A stretch of 9,588 nt of DNA from Desulfobacteraceae bacterium (GCA_002899795.1 PPDG01000145.1:1-9588), one strand, 5' to 3'; shown: positions 1 to 7,772, counted from the stretch's first letter. Notes: generated by a model not told the origin, from the letters alone. A program made the numbers and translations.

Positions 1-10
1 CGATGGACAT

Positions 11-163
11 TAGCGAGTTTCCGAGCTAGAAACGAGCATTTTTTTGCAAGATCAAGGAAATCAAGGAATTGAGCGGAGACGTACCATGGTACGTCGCACA
101 AGAAATTCCGCAGATTGACAAAGAGATTGCGGAAAAGGGCCGTTTCTGGACGGAAACTAACTA
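11..163. repeat. Family A palindromic MITE-like element upstream of murD
   Basis: This is a long imperfect inverted repeat. The left end (11-34) reads TAGCGAGTTTCCG, then AGAAACG. The right end (141-163), read on the other strand, gives TAGTTAGTTTCCG, then AGAAACG. The exact centre is a perfect 18-bp palindrome, GACGTACCATGGTACGTC (78-95), with GGAATT and AATTCC placed on either side of it. There is no coding capacity for a transposase. The TA at both outer edges would fit TA target duplication, as in IS630/Tc1-mariner-derived MITEs, but that assignment is inference. The element stops one base before the purine-rich GAGAAG (164-169) that serves murD, so it sits in the murD leader and could form a strong hairpin in the transcript. 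Confidence 0.75.
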
Positions 164-174
164 GAGAAGCACTC

Positions 175-1602
175 ATGGAAGCCCTAAGAAACAAAAACGT
201 ACTGGTTGTCGGGCTGGCTCGCACGGGTCTGGCCGTTGCCGAGTTCCTTCTGGACCAAGGAGCTCGCGTTACCATTACCGACCATCTCCCGGCTGAAGAC
301 TTGGGCTCGGCGGCGGACTCTGCCTTGAGGCTGGGATGCTCATTGGCGTTGGGAGGCCATCCCGCGGAATTATTCACCGAGGCGGATCTCATTGTTGTCA
401 GTCCTGGTGTTCCTCTGAACTTACCGCAGTTGCAGGAGGCCAGAAGCAAGTCCATTAAGATTATCGGTGAACTGGAACTGGCGAGTCGCTTTGTCAAGCT
501 GCCTATCGTAGCCATAAGTGGCACCAATGGCAAAACCACCACAACCGAACTGGTGGGTGACATGATCAACAGCAGCGGCCAGCGCGTCTTTGTGGGAGGC
601 AACATCGGTAACCCTCTCGTCAATCTACTTCGAGAAAAAGAAGACTTTGACGTAGCAGTGGTTGAAGTGAGCAGCTTCCAGCTCGATTCCATGGATACCT
701 TTCACCCCCAGGTTGCAGTGCTGCTGAACATCAGCGAAGATCACCTGGATCGTTATGACTCTTTTTCTGACTATGTGGAAAGCAAGTGCCGACTCTTTTC
801 CAATCAAACAGCGGATGATATTGCGGTGGTCCCCGCCCGCGACCCCCTGATCGGAGTGCGTTGTACCATCCGCAGTCGTCAACTCAACTTCAGCCTGTCC
901 AAGCAATCAGCCCACGCCTACCTGGAGTCAGAGCAACTGGTCTGTAGGGTAATGCCTGGCCCGGTGCGTCGCTATGACCTGCAGCGCTGGCAACTCGTGG
1001 GTAATCATAACCAGCAAAATCTTATGGCTGCGGTACTTGCCGCCACCTGCATGGGGGCTAAGCCTGAGGCCATTCAGAATACTATCGACAATTTCAAACC
1101 ACTGCCGCACCGCCTGGAACTTGTCCATCACTGGCGCGGCATCCGCTTTTATAATGACTCCAAAGCCACCAATGTGGATTCAGTGGTCCGATCCCTTGAA
1201 ACCTTCACCGCGCCCATCATCCTCCTTGCTGGGGGGCGCGACAAAGAAGGCTCCTACGATCCTCTTACTGGTTTGGTTCGCCAACGCGTGAAAATGCTCG
1301 TGCTCATGGGTGAAGCTCGATTTCGATTGGCCAAGACTTTGGGCAATCTCACTTGCGCGGTGGTGGTGGACGACATGGAAGCTGCAGTCCCGGTAGCCCT
1401 GGGCGCTGCTGCACCAGGAGACGTGGTCTTGCTCTCTCCCGCATGTTCGAGTTTTGACCACTATGAGAACTATAAGGCCAGGGGCGACCACTTTCGTTCT
1501 CTGGTCCATAAATTCACCGCTATGGAAGTGTTTGATGAAACGCCTAGTTGTCCCTGGATCTCTGCAGGCAGGAACAAAAGAAAGCTCAACGCCCACAATT
1601 GA
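175..1602 (+). CDS. murD: UDP-N-acetylmuramoyl-L-alanine--D-glutamate ligase
   Basis: Cytoplasmic ATP-dependent ligase that adds D-glutamate to UDP-MurNAc-L-Ala in peptidoglycan precursor synthesis. The 475-residue protein opens with a Rossmann-like nucleotide-binding N domain (NKNVLVVGLARTGLAVA). The Mur ligase P-loop GTNGKTT is at 116-122, NISEDHLDRY at 185-194, YNDSKATN at 326-333, LLAGGRDKEG near 350-359, and LSPACSSFDHYENYKARGD near 420. ATG 175 is preferred because its GAGAAG Shine-Dalgarno lies 5 bases upstream and its N-terminus matches the family. The frame stays open back to TTG 115, but that start lies inside the family A repeat and would add 20 basic residues. After the usual end (GDHFRSLVHKF) there is an extra tail of about 28 residues (448-475), rich in Lys and Arg, that MurD normally lacks. 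ftsW follows after 60 bases. Confidence 0.96.
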   Translation: MEALRNKNVLVVGLARTGLAVAEFLLDQGARVTITDHLPAEDLGSAADSALRLGCSLALGGHPAELFTEADLIVVSPGVPLNLPQLQEARSKSIKIIGELELASRFVKLPIVAISGTNGKTTTTELVGDMINSSGQRVFVGGNIGNPLVNLLREKEDFDVAVVEVSSFQLDSMDTFHPQVAVLLNISEDHLDRYDSFSDYVESKCRLFSNQTADDIAVVPARDPLIGVRCTIRSRQLNFSLSKQSAHAYLESEQLVCRVMPGPVRRYDLQRWQLVGNHNQQNLMAAVLAATCMGAKPEAIQNTIDNFKPLPHRLELVHHWRGIRFYNDSKATNVDSVVRSLETFTAPIILLAGGRDKEGSYDPLTGLVRQRVKMLVLMGEARFRLAKTLGNLTCAVVVDDMEAAVPVALGAAAPGDVVLLSPACSSFDHYENYKARGDHFRSLVHKFTAMEVFDETPSCPWISAGRNKRKLNAHN

Positions 1603-1662
1603 CGAATGAGCAAGACAAAATGTTCAATCTGAAAGCTAGAATCACCTAGAGGTTTTGCCAGC

Positions 1663-2847
1663 ATGGCTGGAGAAAAGGAACAGAAAAACAGCTGCGATCT
1701 AGTCCTCCTGTTCGTTACCTTTGCGCTGATGGGTATTGGACTTGTGATGCTTTACAGCTCCAGTTCCATCATGGCTCAGCAGCGTTTTGGCGACAGCATG
1801 TACTTTGTCAAGAGACAGATCCTTTTTTCCTTGATTGGGCTTGCCGTCCTGATCGTAAGCAAGAATTTGCCCTATGTTGTGTATCGCCGTCTTGTCTATG
1901 TGATCCTCGGGGTGAGCCTGTTAAGTCTTCTTCTTGTGCTCTTGCCCCAGGTAGGCCATCGGGTTGGGGGTGCCAGGCGCTGGCTGCGGCTGGGCCCTCT
2001 CTCTGTACAACCGGCAGAATTTGCCAAATTGACACTCATCATCTACATCTCCTATTCCCTGGCCAAAAAGAAGGACCGGGTTCGAGAGTTCAGTGTGGGG
2101 TTTTTACCACACCTTCTGATTTCAACAGTCTTTATTGGCCTGGTGCTTATGCAACCTGATTTGGGAACTGCGGTAACCTTTGCGGCCCTGGTTTTTCTTT
2201 TGCTCTTCGTCGCCGGTGTACGTTTGCGCTTTCTACTGGCCACAGGCCTGGCCCTCATTCCCCTTCTGGCTTTGGCCATAGCCCAGACAAGTTACCGACT
2301 GGAAAGGCTATTGGCTTTTGTCAACCCGTGGCGAGATCCAAGCGATACCAGTTTCCAGCTCCTGCACTCATTATTTGCTCTCGGCTCAGGTGGTCCGTTA
2401 GGAGTTGGTCTGGGTTCCGGCCAGCAAAAGCTTTTCTATCTGCCAGAGCCACATACTGACTTTATTCTGGCGGTAATTGGCGAAGAAACCGGCATGGTGG
2501 GCATTGCTGTTGTCCTCCTCCTCTACGGTCTGTTGATCTACAAGGGAGTGAAAATCGCCCTGCGAGCACCCGACCGCTACGGCACCTACCTGGCTTTCGG
2601 CCTCACTTTGGTAATCGGGCTCCAAGCATTCATTAACAGTGCGGTGGTCATGGGGCTGCTGCCCACCAAAGGGCTGCCGCTACCTTTCATAAGCTACGGC
2701 GGTAGTTCTCTGCTCACCAATCTGGCAGCCATGGGAATTCTCATGAATATAAGTAGCTACGCCAGAAGCCAGGCCCAAACGTTTGGTTTTCAACAATCAC
2801 GGGGGTGGTTGGATAACGCCCTACACGACGAGGCGAGGACGCGGTGA
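1663..2847 (+). CDS. ftsW: Septal peptidoglycan glycosyltransferase, SEDS family
   Basis: Polytopic inner-membrane protein of the divisome that polymerises lipid II into glycan strands together with the class B penicillin-binding protein FtsI. The 394 residues (E. coli FtsW has 414) form about ten hydrophobic segments starting near residue 13. SEDS signatures are present: GGARRWLRLGPLSVQPAEFAK, QPDLGTAV, and LPEPHTDFILAVIGEE, which contains D266, the counterpart of the essential E. coli Asp297. PTKGLPLPFISYGGSS is at 334-349. The start ATG is preceded by GAGG (1649-1652), 10 bases away. RodA is the alternative family member, but the position between murD and murC indicates FtsW. The stop codon overlaps a GTG (GTGA, 2844-2847), the arrangement often seen where a coupled murG begins, yet no murG follows. 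Confidence 0.95.
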   Translation: MAGEKEQKNSCDLVLLFVTFALMGIGLVMLYSSSSIMAQQRFGDSMYFVKRQILFSLIGLAVLIVSKNLPYVVYRRLVYVILGVSLLSLLLVLLPQVGHRVGGARRWLRLGPLSVQPAEFAKLTLIIYISYSLAKKKDRVREFSVGFLPHLLISTVFIGLVLMQPDLGTAVTFAALVFLLLFVAGVRLRFLLATGLALIPLLALAIAQTSYRLERLLAFVNPWRDPSDTSFQLLHSLFALGSGGPLGVGLGSGQQKLFYLPEPHTDFILAVIGEETGMVGIAVVLLLYGLLIYKGVKIALRAPDRYGTYLAFGLTLVIGLQAFINSAVVMGLLPTKGLPLPFISYGGSSLLTNLAAMGILMNISSYARSQAQTFGFQQSRGWLDNALHDEARTR

Positions 2848-2950
2848 CACAGAACATTTGAAATGAACTAAAATGCCTAAAATTTTGCTAAGAGAGAGTA
2901 AAAATTAGTCGATGCAATCATTGGCTGCGTATGACTGACAACAAATTACC

Positions 2951-3134
2951 TAGCCCGGATGTTTCATGAATTGTCGTCGCGAGACCGTGGAGAAGGATGT
3001 GCCACCGGGCAACCGCAGGGGGTTGGATCTGAGGCGTACTTGAACAGTACGTCGCAAGGTCCGACATCCGAGGACGCCCGGGAGGACAGTCATATCCGCG
3101 GTCGCAGCAGACGATTCGTGAAATATCAGGGCTA
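2951..3134. repeat. Family B TA-flanked inverted-repeat element, copy 1
   Basis: A 184-bp palindromic element occupies most of the 349-base gap between ftsW and murC. Its ends are TAGCCCGGATGTTTCATGAAT (left) and, read from the other strand at the right, TAGCCCTGATATTTCACGAAT; they differ at only three positions. The middle (about 3034-3053) is GCGTAC, TTGAACA, GTACGTC, a hairpin at the exact centre. Inside, GGATGT (2995-3000) pairs with ACATCC (3064-3069). It encodes no transposase. The TA at each edge may be a target duplication. The flanking bases 2848-2950 and 3135-3196 hold no gene that I can recognise. The right flank contains a short run of AACTG words (about 3161-3193) directly before the murC start. 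A second copy, inverted, starts at 9427. Confidence 0.85.
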
Positions 3135-3196
3135 AACGAGGGCTACCAGGCCAAGCGGACAAACTGACATAACTGGCGAAACTGGTTAACTGACTA

Positions 3197-4591
3197 ATGT
3201 ACAAACGTTCTTATCATATTCACTTCGTTGGCATCGGTGGCATCGGCATGAGCGGTATTGCCGAACTGCTTCTGAACCTCGGCCACCAGGTCAGTGGCTC
3301 CGATATCCAGGAGACCGAAATTACCCGTCGGCTTGAAACATTAGGGGCAACAATCTCCTACAGCCATCAGCCCCAGCAGGTAGCCGGTGCTGACGCGGTG
3401 GTGGTTTCCTCTGCCATTGATTCCGACAACCCTGAGGTGGCTGCGGCCAACATGGACTATCACATACCAGTTATTCGTCGGGCCGAGATGCTGGCTGAGC
3501 TCATGCGACTCAAGTACGCCGTTCTGGTTGCAGGAGCTCACGGCAAGACGACCACCACCTCCATGGTGGGTACGGTGATGGCAGAGGGCGGCCTTGATCC
3601 AACCGTGATCATTGGTGGTCGTCTGAATGCATGGGGAACCAATGCCAAGCTTGGCCAGGGCGACTTTGTGGTGGCTGAAGCGGATGAAAGCGATGGCACC
3701 TTTCTGCTGTATTCTCCCACCATTTCGCTGGTAACAAACATCGACACTGAACATCTCGATTTTTATAAAGACCTGGATGAGATCAAAGAAACCTTTCTCG
3801 AATTCATCAACCAGGTCCCATTTTATGGATTAAATATCCTTTGTCTCGAGGATGAAAATATTCAGGGCCTCTTGCCTCGGATCAAGAAACGGATGGTCAC
3901 CTATGGTTTCTCAGCGCAGGCTGATTTCCAAGCCCGCGACCTTGCCTTTGATGGGCTGAATGTTTCCTACCGCGCTTTCTATTGCGGGCAGGAATTGGGA
4001 AAGGTCACCTTGCCCATCCCCGGGCAGCACAATGCCCTGAATTCCCTGGCGGCTGTGGCGGTCGGTCACGAACTGGAAATTCCCTTCTCAGCTATTTGCC
4101 GCGGTCTGCAGGAAATGACCGGTGTGCAGCGCCGTTTTCAAATAAAGGGTGAGGTCAATGGCGTTACCGTAATCGATGACTACGGGCATCACCCCACCGA
4201 AATAAAGGCAGTGCTGAAAACAATGGCCTCATCATTTCCGGGACGACGACGCCTTGTGCTTTTCCAGCCTCACCGCTACACCCGCACCCAGGCCCTGTTC
4301 GAGGATTTCACCACCGCCTTTTATCAATCAGATGTTCTCATTGTCACCGAGATTTATGCTGCCAGTGAACCTGTTATTCCAGGGGTGCATGCAGAAAAAC
4401 TGACAACTGCCATTCAAAAACATGGGCATGGCAATGTCAGGTACATCCCAGATCACTTGGCGCTGGTGCCGTCTCTCGTGGAGGAAGTGCGGGGGGGAGA
4501 TGTTGTGTTGACCCTTGGAGCAGGTAACATTTGGCAAACTGGCGAAGCGCTATTGGAGAAACTTAAAGAGAGGAAAAAAGCGGATAATTAA
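3197..4591 (+). CDS. murC: UDP-N-acetylmuramate--L-alanine ligase
   Basis: Cytoplasmic ATP-dependent ligase that attaches the first residue, L-alanine, to UDP-MurNAc. It is full length at 464 residues. The N-terminal UDP-binding Rossmann domain starts HFVGIGGIGMSGIAELL. The ATP P-loop is AGAHGKTTTT at 112-121. The central domain has EADESDGTFL and TNIDTEHLDFY, and the C-terminal domain has DDYGHHPTEIKA (Y329, H331, H332), FQPHRYTRT and the terminal GAGNIWQTGEALL. ATG 3197 is forced, since an in-frame TGA lies at 3191, but no clear Shine-Dalgarno precedes it; the upstream bases are AACTGG-type microrepeats. It is the first gene after the repeat-filled gap, so it is uncertain whether it is read from upstream or from its own promoter; I could not see a convincing promoter. 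Confidence 0.96.
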   Translation: MYKRSYHIHFVGIGGIGMSGIAELLLNLGHQVSGSDIQETEITRRLETLGATISYSHQPQQVAGADAVVVSSAIDSDNPEVAAANMDYHIPVIRRAEMLAELMRLKYAVLVAGAHGKTTTTSMVGTVMAEGGLDPTVIIGGRLNAWGTNAKLGQGDFVVAEADESDGTFLLYSPTISLVTNIDTEHLDFYKDLDEIKETFLEFINQVPFYGLNILCLEDENIQGLLPRIKKRMVTYGFSAQADFQARDLAFDGLNVSYRAFYCGQELGKVTLPIPGQHNALNSLAAVAVGHELEIPFSAICRGLQEMTGVQRRFQIKGEVNGVTVIDDYGHHPTEIKAVLKTMASSFPGRRRLVLFQPHRYTRTQALFEDFTTAFYQSDVLIVTEIYAASEPVIPGVHAEKLTTAIQKHGHGNVRYIPDHLALVPSLVEEVRGGDVVLTLGAGNIWQTGEALLEKLKERKKADN

Positions 4592-4603
4592 TCATAACTT
4601 GTC

Positions 4604-4673
4604 GGTAATGGGTAAGAGGTAATGGGTCATAGGGACTCAAAACCAATTACCCATGACCTATAACCCATGACCC
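4604..4673. repeat. Family C TAATGGGT/ACCCATGA hairpin repeat before murB
   Basis: The 82-base gap between murC and murB consists largely of short repeated words. GGTAATGGGT occurs twice in direct orientation (4604-4613 and 4618-4627). GGTAATGGGTCATAGG (4618-4633) pairs with CCTATAACCCATGACC (4657-4672) with two mismatches and a loop of 23 bases. The right arm runs straight into the murB start codon at 4674. The arm brings several ATGs: 4653 (in frame but closed by TGA at 4668), 4667 (out of frame, 7 codons) and 4674. The GGTAATGGGT type of repeat resembles dispersed intergenic repeats in Desulfobacterota genomes; that comparison is from memory. There is no T-run, so it is not an obvious terminator. 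Confidence 0.7.
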
Positions 4674-5600
4674 ATGAATATGGACGCTAAATTGAAAAAA
4701 CAGCTTCAGCACCTGGACGGAGTTGAAGTCGAATGGAATGTGATGCTGACAGGACACACCTCGCTGCGCGTGGGGGGGCCGGTGTCCTGTCTCCTCCGTC
4801 CTCTTAACCTGGCAGGGCTGCAAACCGCCGTCCAGGTGCTGAACAAAAATCATCATCCCTACTTCATTCTCGGGCGTGGAACCAATCTTCTGGTGCGGGA
4901 TGGTGGCAGCCGGGCTGCGGCTATCAGCCTGGAGAGTGGCTTTTCTCAAATAGAAAACCTGGATGCCGCTGGAAGAGTGAAAGTAGGTGCTGGAATGCGT
5001 CTCAACAGACTTCTTCGCTTCTGCCTGAAAGAAGCTCTCAGCGGCCTCGAGTTTATTGCCGGCATACCCGGTTCGGTGGGGGGTGCTCTGCGAATGAATG
5101 CTGGTACTCACGCCGGAGAAATGGCTGATGTTTGTGAAGCGGTGCTCCTTCTTCATTCTGACGGCGGGCTGAGCAGGCTGTCCGGATCCCAACTCCGCTT
5201 TTCCTACCGCAGCCTAGAACTGCCGCCAAACTCTGTGGTTCTTGAAGCTGAGTTCTCTCTTACCCCCAGCTCTCGAGAGCACGTTCGAGACAAGATTCGC
5301 GCCTTGCTTAATACTCGAAAGGATAAACAGCCATGGCGCCTTCCCTCAGCTGGTTCGGTGTTCAAGAATCCCCCAGGGGACTTTGCCGGTCGGCTAATAG
5401 AGGCCGCGGGTTTAAAAGGTATACGCGTTGGCGATGCCCAAATTTCTACAAAGCACGCCAATTTCATCGTAAACCGGGGCCAGGCACGGGCCAGTGATAT
5501 CCTGGCTCTCATTCAACTCGCCCAGGAAAAGGTGGCGCATGAATTTGGCGTCCAACTAGAACTGGAAATCGAAGTCGTTGGCAATAACCATAACACCTGA
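4674..5600 (+). CDS. murB: UDP-N-acetylenolpyruvoylglucosamine reductase
   Basis: FAD- and NADPH-dependent cytoplasmic enzyme that reduces UDP-GlcNAc-enolpyruvate to UDP-MurNAc, the second committed step of peptidoglycan synthesis. It is complete at 308 residues. HTSLRVGGPV leads into the FAD-binding domain with GRGTNLLVRDGG from residue 67, then LEFIAGIPGSVGGALRMNAG. The C-terminal substrate domain has GSVFKNP at 227-233, where S228 matches the proton-donating Ser of the family, then HANFIVN, and a Glu near the C-terminus (probably E298) matches the second catalytic residue. Its compact length suggests a type II MurB. The start is ATG 4674 or ATG 4680, both in frame; neither has a Shine-Dalgarno sequence because the leader is repeat family C. 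The 3' end meets ftsQ directly. Confidence 0.95.
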   Translation: MNMDAKLKKQLQHLDGVEVEWNVMLTGHTSLRVGGPVSCLLRPLNLAGLQTAVQVLNKNHHPYFILGRGTNLLVRDGGSRAAAISLESGFSQIENLDAAGRVKVGAGMRLNRLLRFCLKEALSGLEFIAGIPGSVGGALRMNAGTHAGEMADVCEAVLLLHSDGGLSRLSGSQLRFSYRSLELPPNSVVLEAEFSLTPSSREHVRDKIRALLNTRKDKQPWRLPSAGSVFKNPPGDFAGRLIEAAGLKGIRVGDAQISTKHANFIVNRGQARASDILALIQLAQEKVAHEFGVQLELEIEVVGNNHNT

Positions 5601-5613
5601 TTGTCGGGGCCGC

Positions 5614-6474
5614 ATGCAAATTTCGCTGCCATTTGAAACCAGAACGGTAAAGAGCAAGAAGAATAGCTACCGGAAGAAACGTCTGCAGTTGTACCGACGA
5701 TTGCGCCTGGTTGCTAAGATATTTCTTGTCCTTCTTGTTTTTGTTGCCTTGAGTGCTCTGTGCCTTGTTGGCTACCGTGCTCTACTCAGTTCACCGCTAC
5801 TGCAGGTCACCAGGATCCAGGTGAATGGCTGTCAGCAGCTGGACCCTCAAGCTGTCATTCAACAAGCCGAGATCCCATCTGGGGTCAACATTCTTTCCCT
5901 GGATCTAGACGGGGTAAGAAATAGGCTCACACAACATCCCTGGATAGCGGCCGCCGCGATTAGCCGCGAGATCCCGGATCGGATTCGTATAGAGATTGAG
6001 GAACGTAAGCCGGTGGCCCTGGTCAAGGGGCATCAGTTCTACCTGGCAGACCAACAGGGCGCCTGTTTCGCCCGGGCCGCGCCGAGCGAACATGCCGGTT
6101 TGCCTATTATCACGGGACTTGACCCTGGAACCCTCGGCTCAGACTGCAACCTGCCTCGAGAGTTTACCGCTCTCCTTGAGAATCTCTATCGAGAGACTCA
6201 GTTGAAATTGCCCTGGCGACTCATCTCTGAGATCAAGTGGAACAGGAATGCAGGGCTCAGCTTTTTTACCGCCCGAGGCGGAATTCAGGTCGACCTCGGC
6301 AGCGAAGACTATGGCATCAGGATAGCCAAGCTTGAAAAGGTGTTGCGCTATCTGGAGAAAAAAGGCCTTCACGATCAGTTAAGAGGGATTGATCTAAGCC
6401 ACGGAAATCGGGTTTTTGTTAGAGGACGTTTCAAGATTCCCAAGCAAAACCGATCTAAACAAAAGGGGGTTTAA
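5614..6474 (+). CDS. ftsQ: Cell division protein FtsQ (DivIB family)
   Basis: Bitopic inner-membrane protein that links FtsB/FtsL and the septal synthase to the rest of the divisome. It has 286 residues from ATG 5614. A basic cytoplasmic N-terminus (KSKKNSYRKKR) precedes one membrane helix at about 36-54. A POTRA domain follows (about 61-130), starting LLQVTRIQVNGCQQL and including HPWIAAAAISREIPDRIRIEIEERKPVAL. The periplasmic beta domain then runs to GNRVFVRGRF near the end. An in-frame TTG at 5578 would add 12 residues and overlap murB by 23 bases. I prefer ATG 5614, 13 bases after the murB stop with GGGG just upstream, although the signal is weak. No ddl gene lies between murB and ftsQ, unlike E. 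coli. ftsA follows within 2 bases. Confidence 0.92.
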   Translation: MQISLPFETRTVKSKKNSYRKKRLQLYRRLRLVAKIFLVLLVFVALSALCLVGYRALLSSPLLQVTRIQVNGCQQLDPQAVIQQAEIPSGVNILSLDLDGVRNRLTQHPWIAAAAISREIPDRIRIEIEERKPVALVKGHQFYLADQQGACFARAAPSEHAGLPIITGLDPGTLGSDCNLPREFTALLENLYRETQLKLPWRLISEIKWNRNAGLSFFTARGGIQVDLGSEDYGIRIAKLEKVLRYLEKKGLHDQLRGIDLSHGNRVFVRGRFKIPKQNRSKQKGV

Positions 6475-6476
6475 AC

Positions 6477-7703
6477 ATGGCCAAAAAGGATTCTTTGATT
6501 GTGGGACTTGACATTGGCACCACCAAAATTTGCGCCGTGGTTGGTGAGGCTACCCCTGAAGGAATAGCTATTGTGGGAATTGGCACTCATCCTTCTGATG
6601 GTTTGCGCAAGGGTGTAGTGGTCAACATTGAAAGCACAGTGAATTCAATTAAACGGGCAGTGGAAGAGGCCGAGTTAATGGCGGGCTGTGAAATCAATGC
6701 GGTTTACGCCGGTATTGCCGGTGGACATATCGAGGGGGTCAACAGCCATGGTGTAATCGCCGTGAAGAACCGTGAAGTAAACCAGCAAGACATAGACCGG
6801 GTAATCGATGCTGCCAAAGCAGTGGCAATACCCTTTGATCGAGAAGTTATTCATATTCTTCCGCAAGAATATTTGATCGACGACCAAGGCGGCATTCAAA
6901 ACCCTCTGGGCATGTCAGGCGTGCGCTTGGAGGCCAAGGTTCACATCGTCACCGGTGCTGTTACCTCAGCCCAGAATATCGTCAAATGCTGCCAACGTGC
7001 CGGTCTTGACGTCTGTGACATTGTTTTGGAGTCTCTCGCCTCAGCAGAAGCGGTACTGAATCCCCAAGAGCGTAGGTTGGGCGTGGCCCTGGTGGATTTT
7101 GGTGGAGGCACTTCGGATTTGGCCATCTTTTCAGAGCACAGTATACGACATAGCTCGGTTCTCTCCCTGGGTGGCAATAATCTTACCAACGACATTGCCG
7201 TGGGATTGAGAACCCCGGTGGAAGAGGCAGAAAAAATCAAACAGCGCTACGGCTGTGCTCTTACTGCCATGATTCAAAAGGACGAGACTATTCAGGTGCC
7301 GAGTGTCGGAGGTGGCAAGCCAAAGGTTCTCAGCAGAAACATACTGGGTGAGATTTTGGAGCCACGAGTGGAGGAAATCTGTTCGTTGCTGCAACGGGAA
7401 TTACTTCGATCCGGCTATTCGGACCTTGTGGCTTCCGGTCTGGTAATTACCGGGGGCTCCTCTTTGCTACCGGGGCTTGCTGACTTGGCCGAGCAGGTCT
7501 TCAACCTGCCTGTTCGCACCGGCCTACCCACTGACATCGGTGGCCTGGCAGATGTGGTCAGAAACCCCATGTACGCCACTGGAGTGGGGTTGGTCCTTCA
7601 CGGTGCCAACACCGAACCCAGAAAATTGTTCCGCATCCGTCAAAACAATATCTTCAACCGCTTGGTCGATCGGATGCGGAAATGGTTTAGTGACATAGTC
7701 TAG
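6477..7703 (+). CDS. ftsA: Cell division protein FtsA, actin-like FtsZ membrane anchor
   Basis: Peripheral inner-membrane ATPase that tethers FtsZ filaments and recruits later divisome proteins. The 408 residues match the usual length. The phosphate-1 motif is VGLDIGTTK (9-17). The SHS2/1C subdomain follows, then phosphate-2 VDFGGGTSD at 206-214 and the adenosine motif VITGGSSLLPG from 323. The last 16 residues (393-408, FNRLVDRMRKWFSDIV) form the amphipathic membrane-targeting helix. ATG 6477 has a good AAGGGGG Shine-Dalgarno (6463-6469) that overlaps the end of ftsQ, and the ftsQ stop lies 2 bases upstream, so translation is probably coupled. After the stop, operon continuity is broken by a 337-base gap containing repeat family D. 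Confidence 0.97.
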   Translation: MAKKDSLIVGLDIGTTKICAVVGEATPEGIAIVGIGTHPSDGLRKGVVVNIESTVNSIKRAVEEAELMAGCEINAVYAGIAGGHIEGVNSHGVIAVKNREVNQQDIDRVIDAAKAVAIPFDREVIHILPQEYLIDDQGGIQNPLGMSGVRLEAKVHIVTGAVTSAQNIVKCCQRAGLDVCDIVLESLASAEAVLNPQERRLGVALVDFGGGTSDLAIFSEHSIRHSSVLSLGGNNLTNDIAVGLRTPVEEAEKIKQRYGCALTAMIQKDETIQVPSVGGGKPKVLSRNILGEILEPRVEEICSLLQRELLRSGYSDLVASGLVITGGSSLLPGLADLAEQVFNLPVRTGLPTDIGGLADVVRNPMYATGVGLVLHGANTEPRKLFRIRQNNIFNRLVDRMRKWFSDIV

Positions 7704-7772
7704 GCAAACAAGGAACGCTAATTTACTCAAGCTAAAAGGGGGGTCAATCCTAAGGGGAAAGCTACGGTGCTC

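Noticed and set aside
115..174. TTG 115 as the murD start, adding 20 residues
   Set aside because: It lies inside the right arm of repeat family A, gives a basic leader not seen in MurD, and has no Shine-Dalgarno. ATG 175 has GAGAAG at a good distance and the expected family N-terminus.
2950..3204. 84-codon reverse-strand ORF between ftsW and murC
   Set aside because: It is a translation of the palindromic family B repeat and extends into the murC start; it has no ribosome binding site and no protein-like pattern.
4604..4673. Repeated TAATGGGT words as a CRISPR array or iterons
   Set aside because: There are only two direct copies with a 4-base gap plus inverted copies; no regular spacers and no cas or replication genes are present.
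4647..5192. 181-codon reverse-strand ORF
   Set aside because: It is antisense to murB, which has every catalytic motif. No initiation signal or recognisable domain is present.
5578..5613. TTG 5578 as the ftsQ start
   Set aside because: Possible but less likely: it overlaps murB by 23 bases and has a weak upstream signal. ATG 5614 gives a normal FtsQ N-terminus. Not fully excluded.
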